Below are positions 6,175 to 13,948 of a stretch of DNA of 16,291 nt, in pieces. Both the position numbers and the translations under genes were made by a program. This DNA comes from CAZTKP01 sp964614215. GTDB taxonomy: Bacteria; UBP6; UBA1177. Where the stretch lies: NCBI GenBank assembly GCA_964614215.1, contig CAZTKP010000049.1:1-16291 (forward strand). Reading direction: 5' to 3'. Every line of letters starts with the position of its first letter. Positions within the stretch are counted from its first letter, which is position 1. The notes beneath the pieces are model-generated. The model saw only the letters and a list, made by a program, of their open reading frames with translations, had not been told where the DNA came from and searched no databases.

Positions 6175-9100
6175 AAGTTTTTAAAAACTGCAGGAAAGAT
6201 TTTGGCAATTTTAGCTGTTTTCGTTCTTTTTGCAGGCTGTGATTCTTTAAGCAAAGAGGGTGGATCTTTTTCTGTGAAATTTCTATGGCCGGAAGATGGT
6301 AAGCCGGATTTCAGTGAAGGTTACTATGTCTGGATCGAGATGCAGGAATGGATCGATGGAGATGTTGAGAACACAAAAGTTCATCTTAAGGAAGGTCCTG
6401 TTGCTTTCAGCTTGGAAGGGAAGGCTTCTTTTCAGTTAAAAGATCTCTCTTATGGAAAGAACAGAGTCATTCTTGTTGAGGTCAGAAAATCGGAAAGTGA
6501 GTTGGATAGAACTCTTTACTATGGTGTTTCAAAACTGTTTGATCTTGAACCTCAGAAAGATACTGCTGTTTCAGTTGAAATGAATATGACTGCAACTCCG
6601 GGGACTGAGGGCGGTAAATCTAATTTCACAATTTCAGTTGTTAAAGACGGAGAGCCTGTTGACAAGGTTGCTCAGCAGAGTGTAGGGGTAAGGATAAACA
6701 AGGCGATTGGAGATAAAGTCGTTTTTTCAAACAGGCTTGAACTTCTCGATGTTCAGGTTAACGATCTTGAAAGAGACTATACCGGTGCGGAAGTTATTGA
6801 TTTCTCAACTTTAAATGAGCAGTCTGACGGAAGTTTCCAGTACGATGGATGGGATATTCTTGAAGGCCGCAGTAATAATGAGCAGTCTGATGGCGAGAAA
6901 GTCATTTACGCGAAAATAATTGATGAGAACGGCTACAGGAGTGAAATGGCATATACAAGCGTAGTTCTTGACACTGCGGCTCCGGAGGTGATCAATGTTG
7001 CGGTCTCTCCTTCAGGGACTCCCGGAATGGCGAATATCGGCACTGATATTATTGTAAGATTTATGCTTTCAGAGCCAGTCGAAGAATTTAGTTTTGACGG
7101 CAAAGGTCTTGAATTTACTGACAGTTCAAGCGGTGAGAATAAGATATTCACCTACAGTGTTACAGACAGCGATGAGGACGGTACTACTTATGATTTCAAG
7201 GTGTCTGCGAAGGATGAGGCGGGAAATGAATTGACGGACTTCGCTTTGGGAAGTGTTAAGATAGACAGTACTATCCCTGAGATAGTTTCATTTTCTGTTT
7301 CAAAGGACAAAGTCAGGATGGGCGAAGAGTTCTCGGTCGAGATCGAAGTTTCCGAAGAACTTAAATCAATTGTTGTGCTTGTCGGTGCAAAATCAATTTC
7401 AGAGAAATGTAAGCTTAAGGCTGATTCTCAAGTCAGCTATATTTGTAAACATACGGCAAACGTGGACGGCGATGAAGGTGACGGGGTCAAACAGTTGGCT
7501 GTTCAGATCGTAGATCTTGCTGATAATCCTAACTCTCAGACTTTAAAGGAAGATTCAGTGCCGGTCACCATAGAGTATGACATAACGGCTCCTATTCTTG
7601 CCAGCGGTGTGATCCTTCCTCCTGTGGTCAACAAGTCGAGTGAGACAGTGTCAGCAAAGTTCTCTTTTGTTGAAAAGGTCAGTTTCACTCATGAACATAT
7701 TACAATTACTCCTGAAACAGACCTGGTGTTTGACTGCGGAGACCTTTCAGAGCCGAAAGCGAGTTATGAATGTACGGCGGCATTTAATGATGAAGATGAA
7801 AGGGTTGCTGACTACGTTTTCAGCATCAGTGTTGAAGATGAAGTCGGGAATGCAAGTGAAAATGTGGAGATAGGAACGATCTCTGTTGACAGATCCTCTC
7901 CGTATCTTACTGAGCAGAGTATCAGTCCTCAGTCTCTTAAAATGGGAGAATCCTTCACAGTAACTTTTAAAGTGAGCGAGGAACTGATGGCTTTTCCTGT
8001 TGTAAGGGTGGGAGAAAAAATAATCCCTGAAAGCAGCTGTGGCTATAGTTCCACGACTGGGGAATATTCCTGCAGTCACCAGGCAAACATAGACGGCGAT
8101 GAAAGTGACGGGATCAAGGCGATCTCTGCCTACATTGTTGATAAGGCGGGCAATGCTTCCACCGAGATATTTGACGACAGTGTCAGTTACGATGCTACGG
8201 CCCCTGTTCTGATAAGTCCTGTCGTGATTCCGGGGCAGATGTTAAACTCATATAATGACGGATTTCAGGTTCGTTTCAGTTTCAGTGAGAAGGTGAAGTC
8301 CGATGATAGCTTTGTGTTCTCAGTTGTTACTGAAAGTGGAGATGAAATGGTCAATGACTTCATCTGCGGAAGTTCAACTGGAGATGATCAGACCTTTTCG
8401 TGTATAAAGGTTTTCGGAGAAGGTGATGAAAGTGTCGGTTCCTACACTTTTTATGTCGATGCCTACGATCTTAGCGGCAACAGACTGCCGCAGGACGGAA
8501 CTTTGAACAAAGTTACAACGATACTTGTTGACAGGAAGATCCCTGAAGTTGAGATCACTGATATTTCTCCTGCACAGGTTAATTCCGGAACAGAATCCGT
8601 CGATGTTACTTTTACGATCAATGAATCTGTCGGAGTGAACGATCCTGTTGCAAGACTGGGAAGTAATATTGAAAGAACCAGTCCGTACAGTGTGAACGGT
8701 GACAGGACGGAGTTTGTATACAGATTTAATTCAGCAGATCTTCAGAGAGCATATGACGGAGCACAGAGGATCTATGTGGAAGCGGAGGATACTTACGGGA
8801 ATATCGGCACGTCAGACACACCTTCGGTACAGGTTGACAGAACTCTTCCTACAGTCGTTAACTCCACTTTGAGTCATGAAAGAGCAAAAAAAGATGACGA
8901 AATAATAGTTACAGTAACTTTTTCCGAGAAAATGGAAGGGGGAACGGTTAAGCTGGAAGATGACGGATTGGGCTTTACTTACGATTCAGATGCATCTTCT
9001 GAACAGATCTATGTTTACAGATACAGAGTTGTCGAATCGGATGCCGGAGCGAGAGAAAAAAGTTATGCTGTGACAATAGTTGGTGACGATCTTTATGGCA

Positions 9101-12100
9101 ACAGGGTGAATCCTGTTCAGGATATAGGTACAGTTGAGCTTGATCTTACTCCGCCAGCATCAACAATAACTGATTTTACTCTTACTACATCGACAAGTTC
9201 ATTTTATGATATAGGAGGGCTTCCCGCTGCTTCACAGTATCAGCCGGATGTGGAATTTTCTTTTACGATCTCCAATCTGGAGAGTTCTCTGCTTCCTGAT
9301 GTGTCGGTCGGATATGAACCTGCTTCAACTTTGGGTTGCACTTCTCCTGATGGAAAGATTTATGAGTGTACAGGGACATATCACATAAGCGGGGGAGAAA
9401 GTGAGGGAACAAAGATAATCGGGATCTACATAAGTGATGATGCAGGAAATATTGCGGAGCATTATCCGGGGGCTGTTGTTTTTGATTTTACAGGACCTCA
9501 ACTGGTAAGTACTCTCATTACAAGACAGCCTGATTATTCTCCTGCAAGAGATTCTTACAATAAAATTCAGTATTTCAGTCCCAAAGATCCGTTTACTGAC
9601 AGTGATGTTTCACTTCATCTTACAATGTATGCTGATGAGCAGATAAACCCTGACAGCGATGTAATTCTTGACGGTCTTCCATGCCTGAAAGAGCCACTCG
9701 TAGTTGGAGACACAGCTGTTTCAGGCAATTCTGTAAGTTATAACAGAAATGTTGAAGAATGCTCAGGAACATATACACCCTTTGTCCAGTGGAGCGACAT
9801 GCTTGGAAATGAAAGTACAAGAACTTCCGACTGGTCAGCTTCTGTTGTTGTTGACTATCCTGATCCGCTTAATATTGACCGCTCACAGATGCTTTTTACA
9901 AGGAAACCGTTAGGTTCTATAGCTGAAGGGAGCAATCCGTTTTATTCTGTCTCATGCAGTCATTGTGTCAGATCCGATGACATAGAACATGTTCTTCTCT
10001 ATACGGAAACGGGTCTGCTTGCCGGTAGTGGTGCAGTTCTACCCAACAACTCTTTTTATACTAGTGACCTTGTTGGGGGCGATGTTCCTTTTATTTATGT
10101 GAATCCTGTCTCTTTTTCGGGAAATAAAATTCCTGTAGAGACTGCCGGCGGTGACCCTCTTGATATTCCTTCAATCCTTGATCCGGTTCCTAACGTTGTC
10201 TGGACAATGAATCTAAATGAGAAGACTGTTGGAATGTCATGGCCTAATCCATCATCTTTTTATAACGAGAAGGTTGAGACGGGTGTTCTTCCCGCAGTTG
10301 CACAGTCTAGTCTGTATGTCGAAAAAAGGAATGCTGTTAATCCCGGGAACTTTTCGGATGATCCCTATGATCAGTATAAATTTTTCCATGCGGGTTACGC
10401 GTATGCCTTTAATTCATTTAAGAATGAGCTGACAGTTTTCGGCGGAACAGCTTTTGTTGAGATCCCCGGAGAATCTCATTATTACTCTGATCTTGCAGTA
10501 TGGGACGGATCAAGATGGTCAATTCCTGATATTGAGGGAATGAAACCTGAGAGTCGAACACAGGCCTCAATGGTGTTTGAGGAATCACGAAATCAGTATC
10601 TTCTTTTCGGAGGAGGAAAATATTCAGTTTCCTGGGAATATTTCAGTGATACTTGGGTATTTGACGGGCAGTTCTGGACAAGGTTGATGCTGGCAGGGCC
10701 TTCTGCAAGAATGAGAGCGGCGATGGCTTATGATCCTAAGCGGAAAGTTACGGTGCTTATTGGTGGTGCTGAGAATTCGACGCCTGTTGCAGACACATCG
10801 ACATGGGAATTTGACGGTGAAACTTGGAAAAATCCGGCGATCACTGATCCTGAGTCGGATGGAAATCCAGCTGCCGGCTATGGTAATATGGTCTATCATC
10901 CCATCATGAAAAAAATGATCTATCATAACGGATATAACGGTCATACATGGGCCTATGATGGAGAAAGCTGGGAACTTCTTAATAGCACAGGGCCGGTAGC
11001 TGCAGGTTCAAAAATGGTCTATGAACATGTTAACAGGAGCATCTTGCTTTACGGAGGGAATGACGGCGGTGTTTATCTGTCGAACGCCTATAGGTTTGAT
11101 GGTCAGAACTGGACGGGTTTAGGAACAGTTGATGATCTTTCAGGTCATGTTATGTGGTACTCTCATACAGATAAAACAACTTATGTTACAGCCGGAATTT
11201 ACGGAGATTTCACCTATCCTGAGGAGTTGCGCAAACTTTCTTTTGGCGAAGAAACAAAAGAATCTCCTTATATCGACATGATGTCCAGAGTAGCAATGTG
11301 TTATGATACGGATTCAGATAAGATCTATTACTTCGGAGGAGAAAAGTACAACCGGGCTGCATCGACATGGAGTGATTCGAGGTCTTTCGGAACTATTGAC
11401 GGAAAGCTGAAAACAGTCATTCCCTTCTCGACAGGACCTTCCGCCATGAAAAACCATGACATGATCTATCATCCGGAATTAGGTGCCGTAATGGTGATCG
11501 ATGATAACGACCTATGGGCATATGACGGCTCATCATGGTCGATACATGACTCAAGTTTCCCGGGAGATTATGATAACTATAAAATGATATACGACCCGAT
11601 ACGGAGAGAGATTCTTGTTGTTCTGATAAAGCCTCCTAAAGAGGGCGTAGGGGAAGTTCAGACATGGACGTATGACGGTATGGTATGGACTGAAGAAACA
11701 AGTGCTGCTCAGCCTTATGTCAGTCATGATAACGGTGTCGCTCTGACATATCTGTCAACAACTTCCAAAGTCTATGCTTTCGCTTTTTCGCCGTTGATGC
11801 CTGTAACTTTGCAGTGGAACGGTTCTTCATGGTCAAGTGTCAGCATTACAGATCCCGAGTTTGACGGTTCACCGGATAGATCCGATTATGCGGTTTTTGT
11901 TACTTCAAAAGACAATACGCTTGCGATCCTGATAAATAGAAACAGCGATACGGGACAGCTTGAGTTCTGGAGATTTAACGGTTCATCCTATTCAAAACTT
12001 GATTTCAGTGAAGTGACGACAAGATATGCTTTCGATGCTGTTTATTCACCGAAAGATGACGGTGTCTATATGCTCGGTGGAAAGAAATATAATGATGAAA

Positions 12101-13878
12101 ATGCAGTGTCTGTTGAAGACTGGTATTTTATAAAGATCCCGAGACAGGTTGTTCCGGAACAGAGATATGAAATTCCATTAAGTTATGCTTACATCCCCGA
12201 AAATTCGGTAATTCAGAAGATAGATGTAGAGTGGATAGGGGGTGGAACAACATTCTGTAATTCAGCAGATGTTAATGGCTTCATACTTGATACATGGATA
12301 TATGGCGGCTGGGAGAGCACGCTTTACAGCACAGGTTCCTATGATGAGCACAGCACAGCGAAAATGAGCATAAAAGATCCTGATGTTCTTGATCTTATGC
12401 CGTCCTCTATTGACCAGTCTATCCGTTTTAAGGTTTCTCCGATACTGATAGATGGATTATCCGAGAATATCCCGGAAGTAGCTACCTCCGCAGTTGAAGT
12501 GGACATTTATTATAACATCGAAGGTAGTCGGAAGGAAATCCCTTTTATTTCTGAAAAGTACTATTTCCCTGATACACCAATGACATGGCAGAATGCCAGA
12601 GATTTCTGTCTGGATATGGGATATGACCTGGTAATGATAGACAGTGAAACAGAGAAGGACCTCATCGTTAATTCAGATAAATATGATGATCAGGAAGAAT
12701 ACTGGATAGGTATTTATGACATCTTTGAGGAAGATGATTGGAGAAAAGTTGATGGAACAGCATTCTGGATAGGGGGATATAAAGGAGAGTCTGTAAATGA
12801 AGAGTATTCAAACTGGAGTTCCAAAGTCCCTCAGAGTTCAACTAGTTATAACTGCGGCTATATGGGGAAAGGGGCAGAATGGATCGATGATGACTGCGGT
12901 GTTTCAAGGAAGTTCATCTGTGAATTTATGATCTCGCCCTATGTAATTTCAACCGACACAAAAACATGGGGCTTAGCTTCAGATAGGTGTATAGCGCTGG
13001 ATCTGAGTCTTGCAAAGATAGACGGCGCCATTGAGCAGGCTGATATTTTTAGCAGAATGTCAGGTAAGACAGATGTCTGGATAGGTTATTCAGATGAAGC
13101 TGTTGAAGGCGACTGGCGATGGATGTCAGGGTTGCTTGGATGGCAGGGAACATCCACGGGAACTTCTTTTTACTATAACAACTGGAGTGATAACTATCCA
13201 TCTTCATCTTCCAACTGGGATCATGCCTATATGGAGATGACAGACGGAGGAAAATGGAGAAACACACTTAACGGATACTCTAAAAGATACATTTGCAAAA
13301 AGGACACTTCGGAGCAGGTCTGTTATCTTAATGGTGGAAGCTGTTCGGAAAACAGTGAGTGCTGTAGTGAGCTTTGCTCGGATAATTTCGGGGATTGTGT
13401 GAGCTGTCTTGAAAACGGAGACTCGACCTGTACGGAACCTTCTGACTGCTGTGATAATGTCTGCAACACGGGAACCGATACCTGTGTAAGTTGTCTCAAT
13501 GCCGGTGAATATACCTGTTCAAGCTACAAAGACTGTTGTGATAAAGATCTGAGCTGTACTTCAGGGAAATGCTGTAAAGGTTTCGGTCTTACCTGTTCAT
13601 CGCACTCCGAATGCTGCACAAGTATGGCCTGCGGATACGGAAATGAGTGCAGAAAAACTCTGGGAGTTTTCTGTAAGTTCGACAATGAATGCTTCACCAA
13701 TGTATGTACCAGTTCAAAATGTTCATGTAACGCTGTAACCAAAGCCTGCTCGGACAACAATGAATGCTGCTCGCTCAACTGTTTCAAAGGAACCTGTCAG
13801 TGTGCTGAAACTTCAGGAAGATGTTTGACTGATGGTGACTGCTGTAGCGGAAACTGCGCCAGGGGAATTTGTAAATAG
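6172..13878 (+). CDS. Giant lipoprotein: Ig-like array, kelch propeller, two C-type-lectin-like domains, seven knottin-like repeats
   Basis: This 2568-aa exported lipoprotein is probably a surface binding protein or adhesin; I do not recognise a named family. The signal peptide ends in the lipobox LFAGC, with lipidated Cys23. Residues 24 to about 268 are unassigned beta-rich sequence. About nine Ig-like modules follow (about 269-1227), each opened by a V/I-x-V/F/Y-D-x-x-x-P hinge and carrying a D-x-x-G-N motif. After a linker comes a kelch/galactose-oxidase-like region (about 1404-1990) with repeated W-x-[FY]-[DN]-G-x-x-W blades. A beta-sandwich-like linker leads to two C-type-lectin-like domains (about 2126-2253 and 2259-2377). 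The C-terminus (2384-2568) has 40 Cys in 185 residues. No catalytic motif was seen. After removal of the spurious gap it starts 18 bp after the amidase stop, so the two are probably one operon. Its exact ligand is unknown. Domain classes are by eye; the CTLD and knottin calls are the firmest. Confidence 0.8.
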   Translation: MKFLKTAGKILAILAVFVLFAGCDSLSKEGGSFSVKFLWPEDGKPDFSEGYYVWIEMQEWIDGDVENTKVHLKEGPVAFSLEGKASFQLKDLSYGKNRVILVEVRKSESELDRTLYYGVSKLFDLEPQKDTAVSVEMNMTATPGTEGGKSNFTISVVKDGEPVDKVAQQSVGVRINKAIGDKVVFSNRLELLDVQVNDLERDYTGAEVIDFSTLNEQSDGSFQYDGWDILEGRSNNEQSDGEKVIYAKIIDENGYRSEMAYTSVVLDTAAPEVINVAVSPSGTPGMANIGTDIIVRFMLSEPVEEFSFDGKGLEFTDSSSGENKIFTYSVTDSDEDGTTYDFKVSAKDEAGNELTDFALGSVKIDSTIPEIVSFSVSKDKVRMGEEFSVEIEVSEELKSIVVLVGAKSISEKCKLKADSQVSYICKHTANVDGDEGDGVKQLAVQIVDLADNPNSQTLKEDSVPVTIEYDITAPILASGVILPPVVNKSSETVSAKFSFVEKVSFTHEHITITPETDLVFDCGDLSEPKASYECTAAFNDEDERVADYVFSISVEDEVGNASENVEIGTISVDRSSPYLTEQSISPQSLKMGESFTVTFKVSEELMAFPVVRVGEKIIPESSCGYSSTTGEYSCSHQANIDGDESDGIKAISAYIVDKAGNASTEIFDDSVSYDATAPVLISPVVIPGQMLNSYNDGFQVRFSFSEKVKSDDSFVFSVVTESGDEMVNDFICGSSTGDDQTFSCIKVFGEGDESVGSYTFYVDAYDLSGNRLPQDGTLNKVTTILVDRKIPEVEITDISPAQVNSGTESVDVTFTINESVGVNDPVARLGSNIERTSPYSVNGDRTEFVYRFNSADLQRAYDGAQRIYVEAEDTYGNIGTSDTPSVQVDRTLPTVVNSTLSHERAKKDDEIIVTVTFSEKMEGGTVKLEDDGLGFTYDSDASSEQIYVYRYRVVESDAGAREKSYAVTIVGDDLYGNRVNPVQDIGTVELDLTPPASTITDFTLTTSTSSFYDIGGLPAASQYQPDVEFSFTISNLESSLLPDVSVGYEPASTLGCTSPDGKIYECTGTYHISGGESEGTKIIGIYISDDAGNIAEHYPGAVVFDFTGPQLVSTLITRQPDYSPARDSYNKIQYFSPKDPFTDSDVSLHLTMYADEQINPDSDVILDGLPCLKEPLVVGDTAVSGNSVSYNRNVEECSGTYTPFVQWSDMLGNESTRTSDWSASVVVDYPDPLNIDRSQMLFTRKPLGSIAEGSNPFYSVSCSHCVRSDDIEHVLLYTETGLLAGSGAVLPNNSFYTSDLVGGDVPFIYVNPVSFSGNKIPVETAGGDPLDIPSILDPVPNVVWTMNLNEKTVGMSWPNPSSFYNEKVETGVLPAVAQSSLYVEKRNAVNPGNFSDDPYDQYKFFHAGYAYAFNSFKNELTVFGGTAFVEIPGESHYYSDLAVWDGSRWSIPDIEGMKPESRTQASMVFEESRNQYLLFGGGKYSVSWEYFSDTWVFDGQFWTRLMLAGPSARMRAAMAYDPKRKVTVLIGGAENSTPVADTSTWEFDGETWKNPAITDPESDGNPAAGYGNMVYHPIMKKMIYHNGYNGHTWAYDGESWELLNSTGPVAAGSKMVYEHVNRSILLYGGNDGGVYLSNAYRFDGQNWTGLGTVDDLSGHVMWYSHTDKTTYVTAGIYGDFTYPEELRKLSFGEETKESPYIDMMSRVAMCYDTDSDKIYYFGGEKYNRAASTWSDSRSFGTIDGKLKTVIPFSTGPSAMKNHDMIYHPELGAVMVIDDNDLWAYDGSSWSIHDSSFPGDYDNYKMIYDPIRREILVVLIKPPKEGVGEVQTWTYDGMVWTEETSAAQPYVSHDNGVALTYLSTTSKVYAFAFSPLMPVTLQWNGSSWSSVSITDPEFDGSPDRSDYAVFVTSKDNTLAILINRNSDTGQLEFWRFNGSSYSKLDFSEVTTRYAFDAVYSPKDDGVYMLGGKKYNDENAVSVEDWYFIKIPRQVVPEQRYEIPLSYAYIPENSVIQKIDVEWIGGGTTFCNSADVNGFILDTWIYGGWESTLYSTGSYDEHSTAKMSIKDPDVLDLMPSSIDQSIRFKVSPILIDGLSENIPEVATSAVEVDIYYNIEGSRKEIPFISEKYYFPDTPMTWQNARDFCLDMGYDLVMIDSETEKDLIVNSDKYDDQEEYWIGIYDIFEEDDWRKVDGTAFWIGGYKGESVNEEYSNWSSKVPQSSTSYNCGYMGKGAEWIDDDCGVSRKFICEFMISPYVISTDTKTWGLASDRCIALDLSLAKIDGAIEQADIFSRMSGKTDVWIGYSDEAVEGDWRWMSGLLGWQGTSTGTSFYYNNWSDNYPSSSSNWDHAYMEMTDGGKWRNTLNGYSKRYICKKDTSEQVCYLNGGSCSENSECCSELCSDNFGDCVSCLENGDSTCTEPSDCCDNVCNTGTDTCVSCLNAGEYTCSSYKDCCDKDLSCTSGKCCKGFGLTCSSHSECCTSMACGYGNECRKTLGVFCKFDNECFTNVCTSSKCSCNAVTKACSDNNECCSLNCFKGTCQCAETSGRCLTDGDCCSGNCARGICK
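6976..9850 (+). repeat. Array of about nine Ig-like modules within the giant lipoprotein
   Basis: Module hinges lie near 6976, 7267, 7579, 7888, 8191, 8530, 8836, 9140 and 9484, with a last hinge near 9850, spaced about 290-365 nt. Each hinge reads like DTAAP, DSTIP, DITAP, DRSSP, DATAP, DRKIP, DRTLP, DLTPP or DFTGP. Each module has a D-x-x-G-N near its end (DEAGN, DLADN, DEVGN, DKAGN, DLSGN, DTYGN, DLYGN, DDAGN, DMLGN). This is typical of bacterial Ig-like/cadherin-like repeats in long adhesins. A partial module with DENGY may precede the first hinge. Modules 2, 3, 4, 5, 8 and 9 each contain a Cys pair. Confidence 0.75.
10384..12150 (+). repeat. Kelch-type beta-propeller repeats within the giant lipoprotein
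   Basis: About ten to twelve blades can be counted from the repeated end-of-blade motif: WDGSRW, FDGQFW, FDGETW, YDGESW, FDGQNW, YDGSSW, YDGMVW, WNGSSW and FNGSSY, with weaker copies between. Several blades also carry the kelch glycine doublet (VFGG, LFGG, LIGG, LYGG, YFGG, MLGG). The count exceeds one six- or seven-blade propeller, so two consecutive propellers are plausible. I see no copper-oxidase residues, so a binding role is more likely than catalysis. Confidence 0.7.
12547..12930 (+). other. C-type-lectin-like domain 1 of the giant lipoprotein
   Basis: The long-form fold signature is complete: W-x-x-A-x-x-x-C, then L-x-M-I-D-S-E-x-E, YWIGIYD, W-x-x-VDG, NW, a WID core (WND variant), and Cys residues in DFC, NCGYM, DDC and FICEF. 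The four canonical cysteines are all present. The EPN/QPD-type Ca2+ and sugar-binding motif is not seen (KVPQS stands where it is expected), so mannose- or galactose-type Ca2+-dependent binding is doubtful. Confidence 0.8.
12946..13303 (+). other. C-type-lectin-like domain 2 of the giant lipoprotein
   Basis: Recognisable from TWGLASDRC, the SLAKIDG-type strand, VWIGYSD, WRWMSG, NNWSDNYP, GGKWRN and a final YIC. The outer disulfide pair (DRC with YIC) is kept. The two inner cysteines are absent, so one conserved disulfide has been lost relative to domain 1. No EPN/QPD motif is visible. Confidence 0.75.
13342..13875 (+). repeat. Seven knottin-like cysteine repeats at the C-terminus of the giant lipoprotein
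   Basis: Seven units follow C-x(5-6)-CC-x(3-4)-C-x(3-6)-C. They start SCSENSECC, TCTEPSDCC, TCSSYKDCC, TCSSHSECC, FCKFDNECF, ACSDNNECC and RCLTDGDCC, often joined by an extra Cys (VSC, CSC, CQC). The pattern resembles inhibitor-cystine-knot or dickkopf/colipase-type modules. Unit five has CF in place of CC, losing one cysteine. The domain, counted from the Cys at 13321, holds 40 Cys in 185 residues by my count, and the protein ends four residues after a final C-A-R-G-I-C unit begins. Confidence 0.85.
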
Positions 13879-13886
13879 TCAGCAGT

Positions 13887-13915
13887 TTGACAAACATTTA
13901 AAAATCCTTTAACAT
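13887..13915 (+). promoter_or_regulatory. Predicted sigma70-type promoter for the second lipoprotein gene
   Basis: The -35 box TTGACA (13887-13892, 6/6) is followed by a 17-nt spacer and a -10 box TAACAT (13910-13915, 4/6), starting 9 nt after the stop codon of the giant lipoprotein gene. A GAGGG ribosome-binding site (13940-13944) lies 4 nt before the ATG at 13949. The downstream gene is therefore likely to be transcribed independently, although read-through is possible because I see no terminator. Confidence 0.6.
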
Positions 13916-13948
13916 CTTTGCGAGCGAATTAACGACAGTGAGGGAAAA

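Noticed and set aside
5960..6246. Full MYXO-CTERM tail formed by reading through the amidase stop into the next gene's hydrophobic signal
   Set aside because: The frames do agree once the gap is collapsed, but an in-frame TAA, a good ribosome-binding site and a lipobox mark two genes. A one-in-three frame match is unremarkable.
10384..12150. Galactose-oxidase-type enzyme activity of the kelch region
   Set aside because: No copper-ligand or Tyr-Cys cofactor pattern could be identified, so only the propeller fold is claimed.
12547..13303. Diversity-generating retroelement target in the lectin-like domains
   Set aside because: No reverse transcriptase gene or template repeat is in this window, so it is kept only as a check.
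13879..13948. Terminator after the giant lipoprotein gene
   Set aside because: Only a 4-bp GTTT/AAAC stem overlapping the -35 box was found, with no U-tract.
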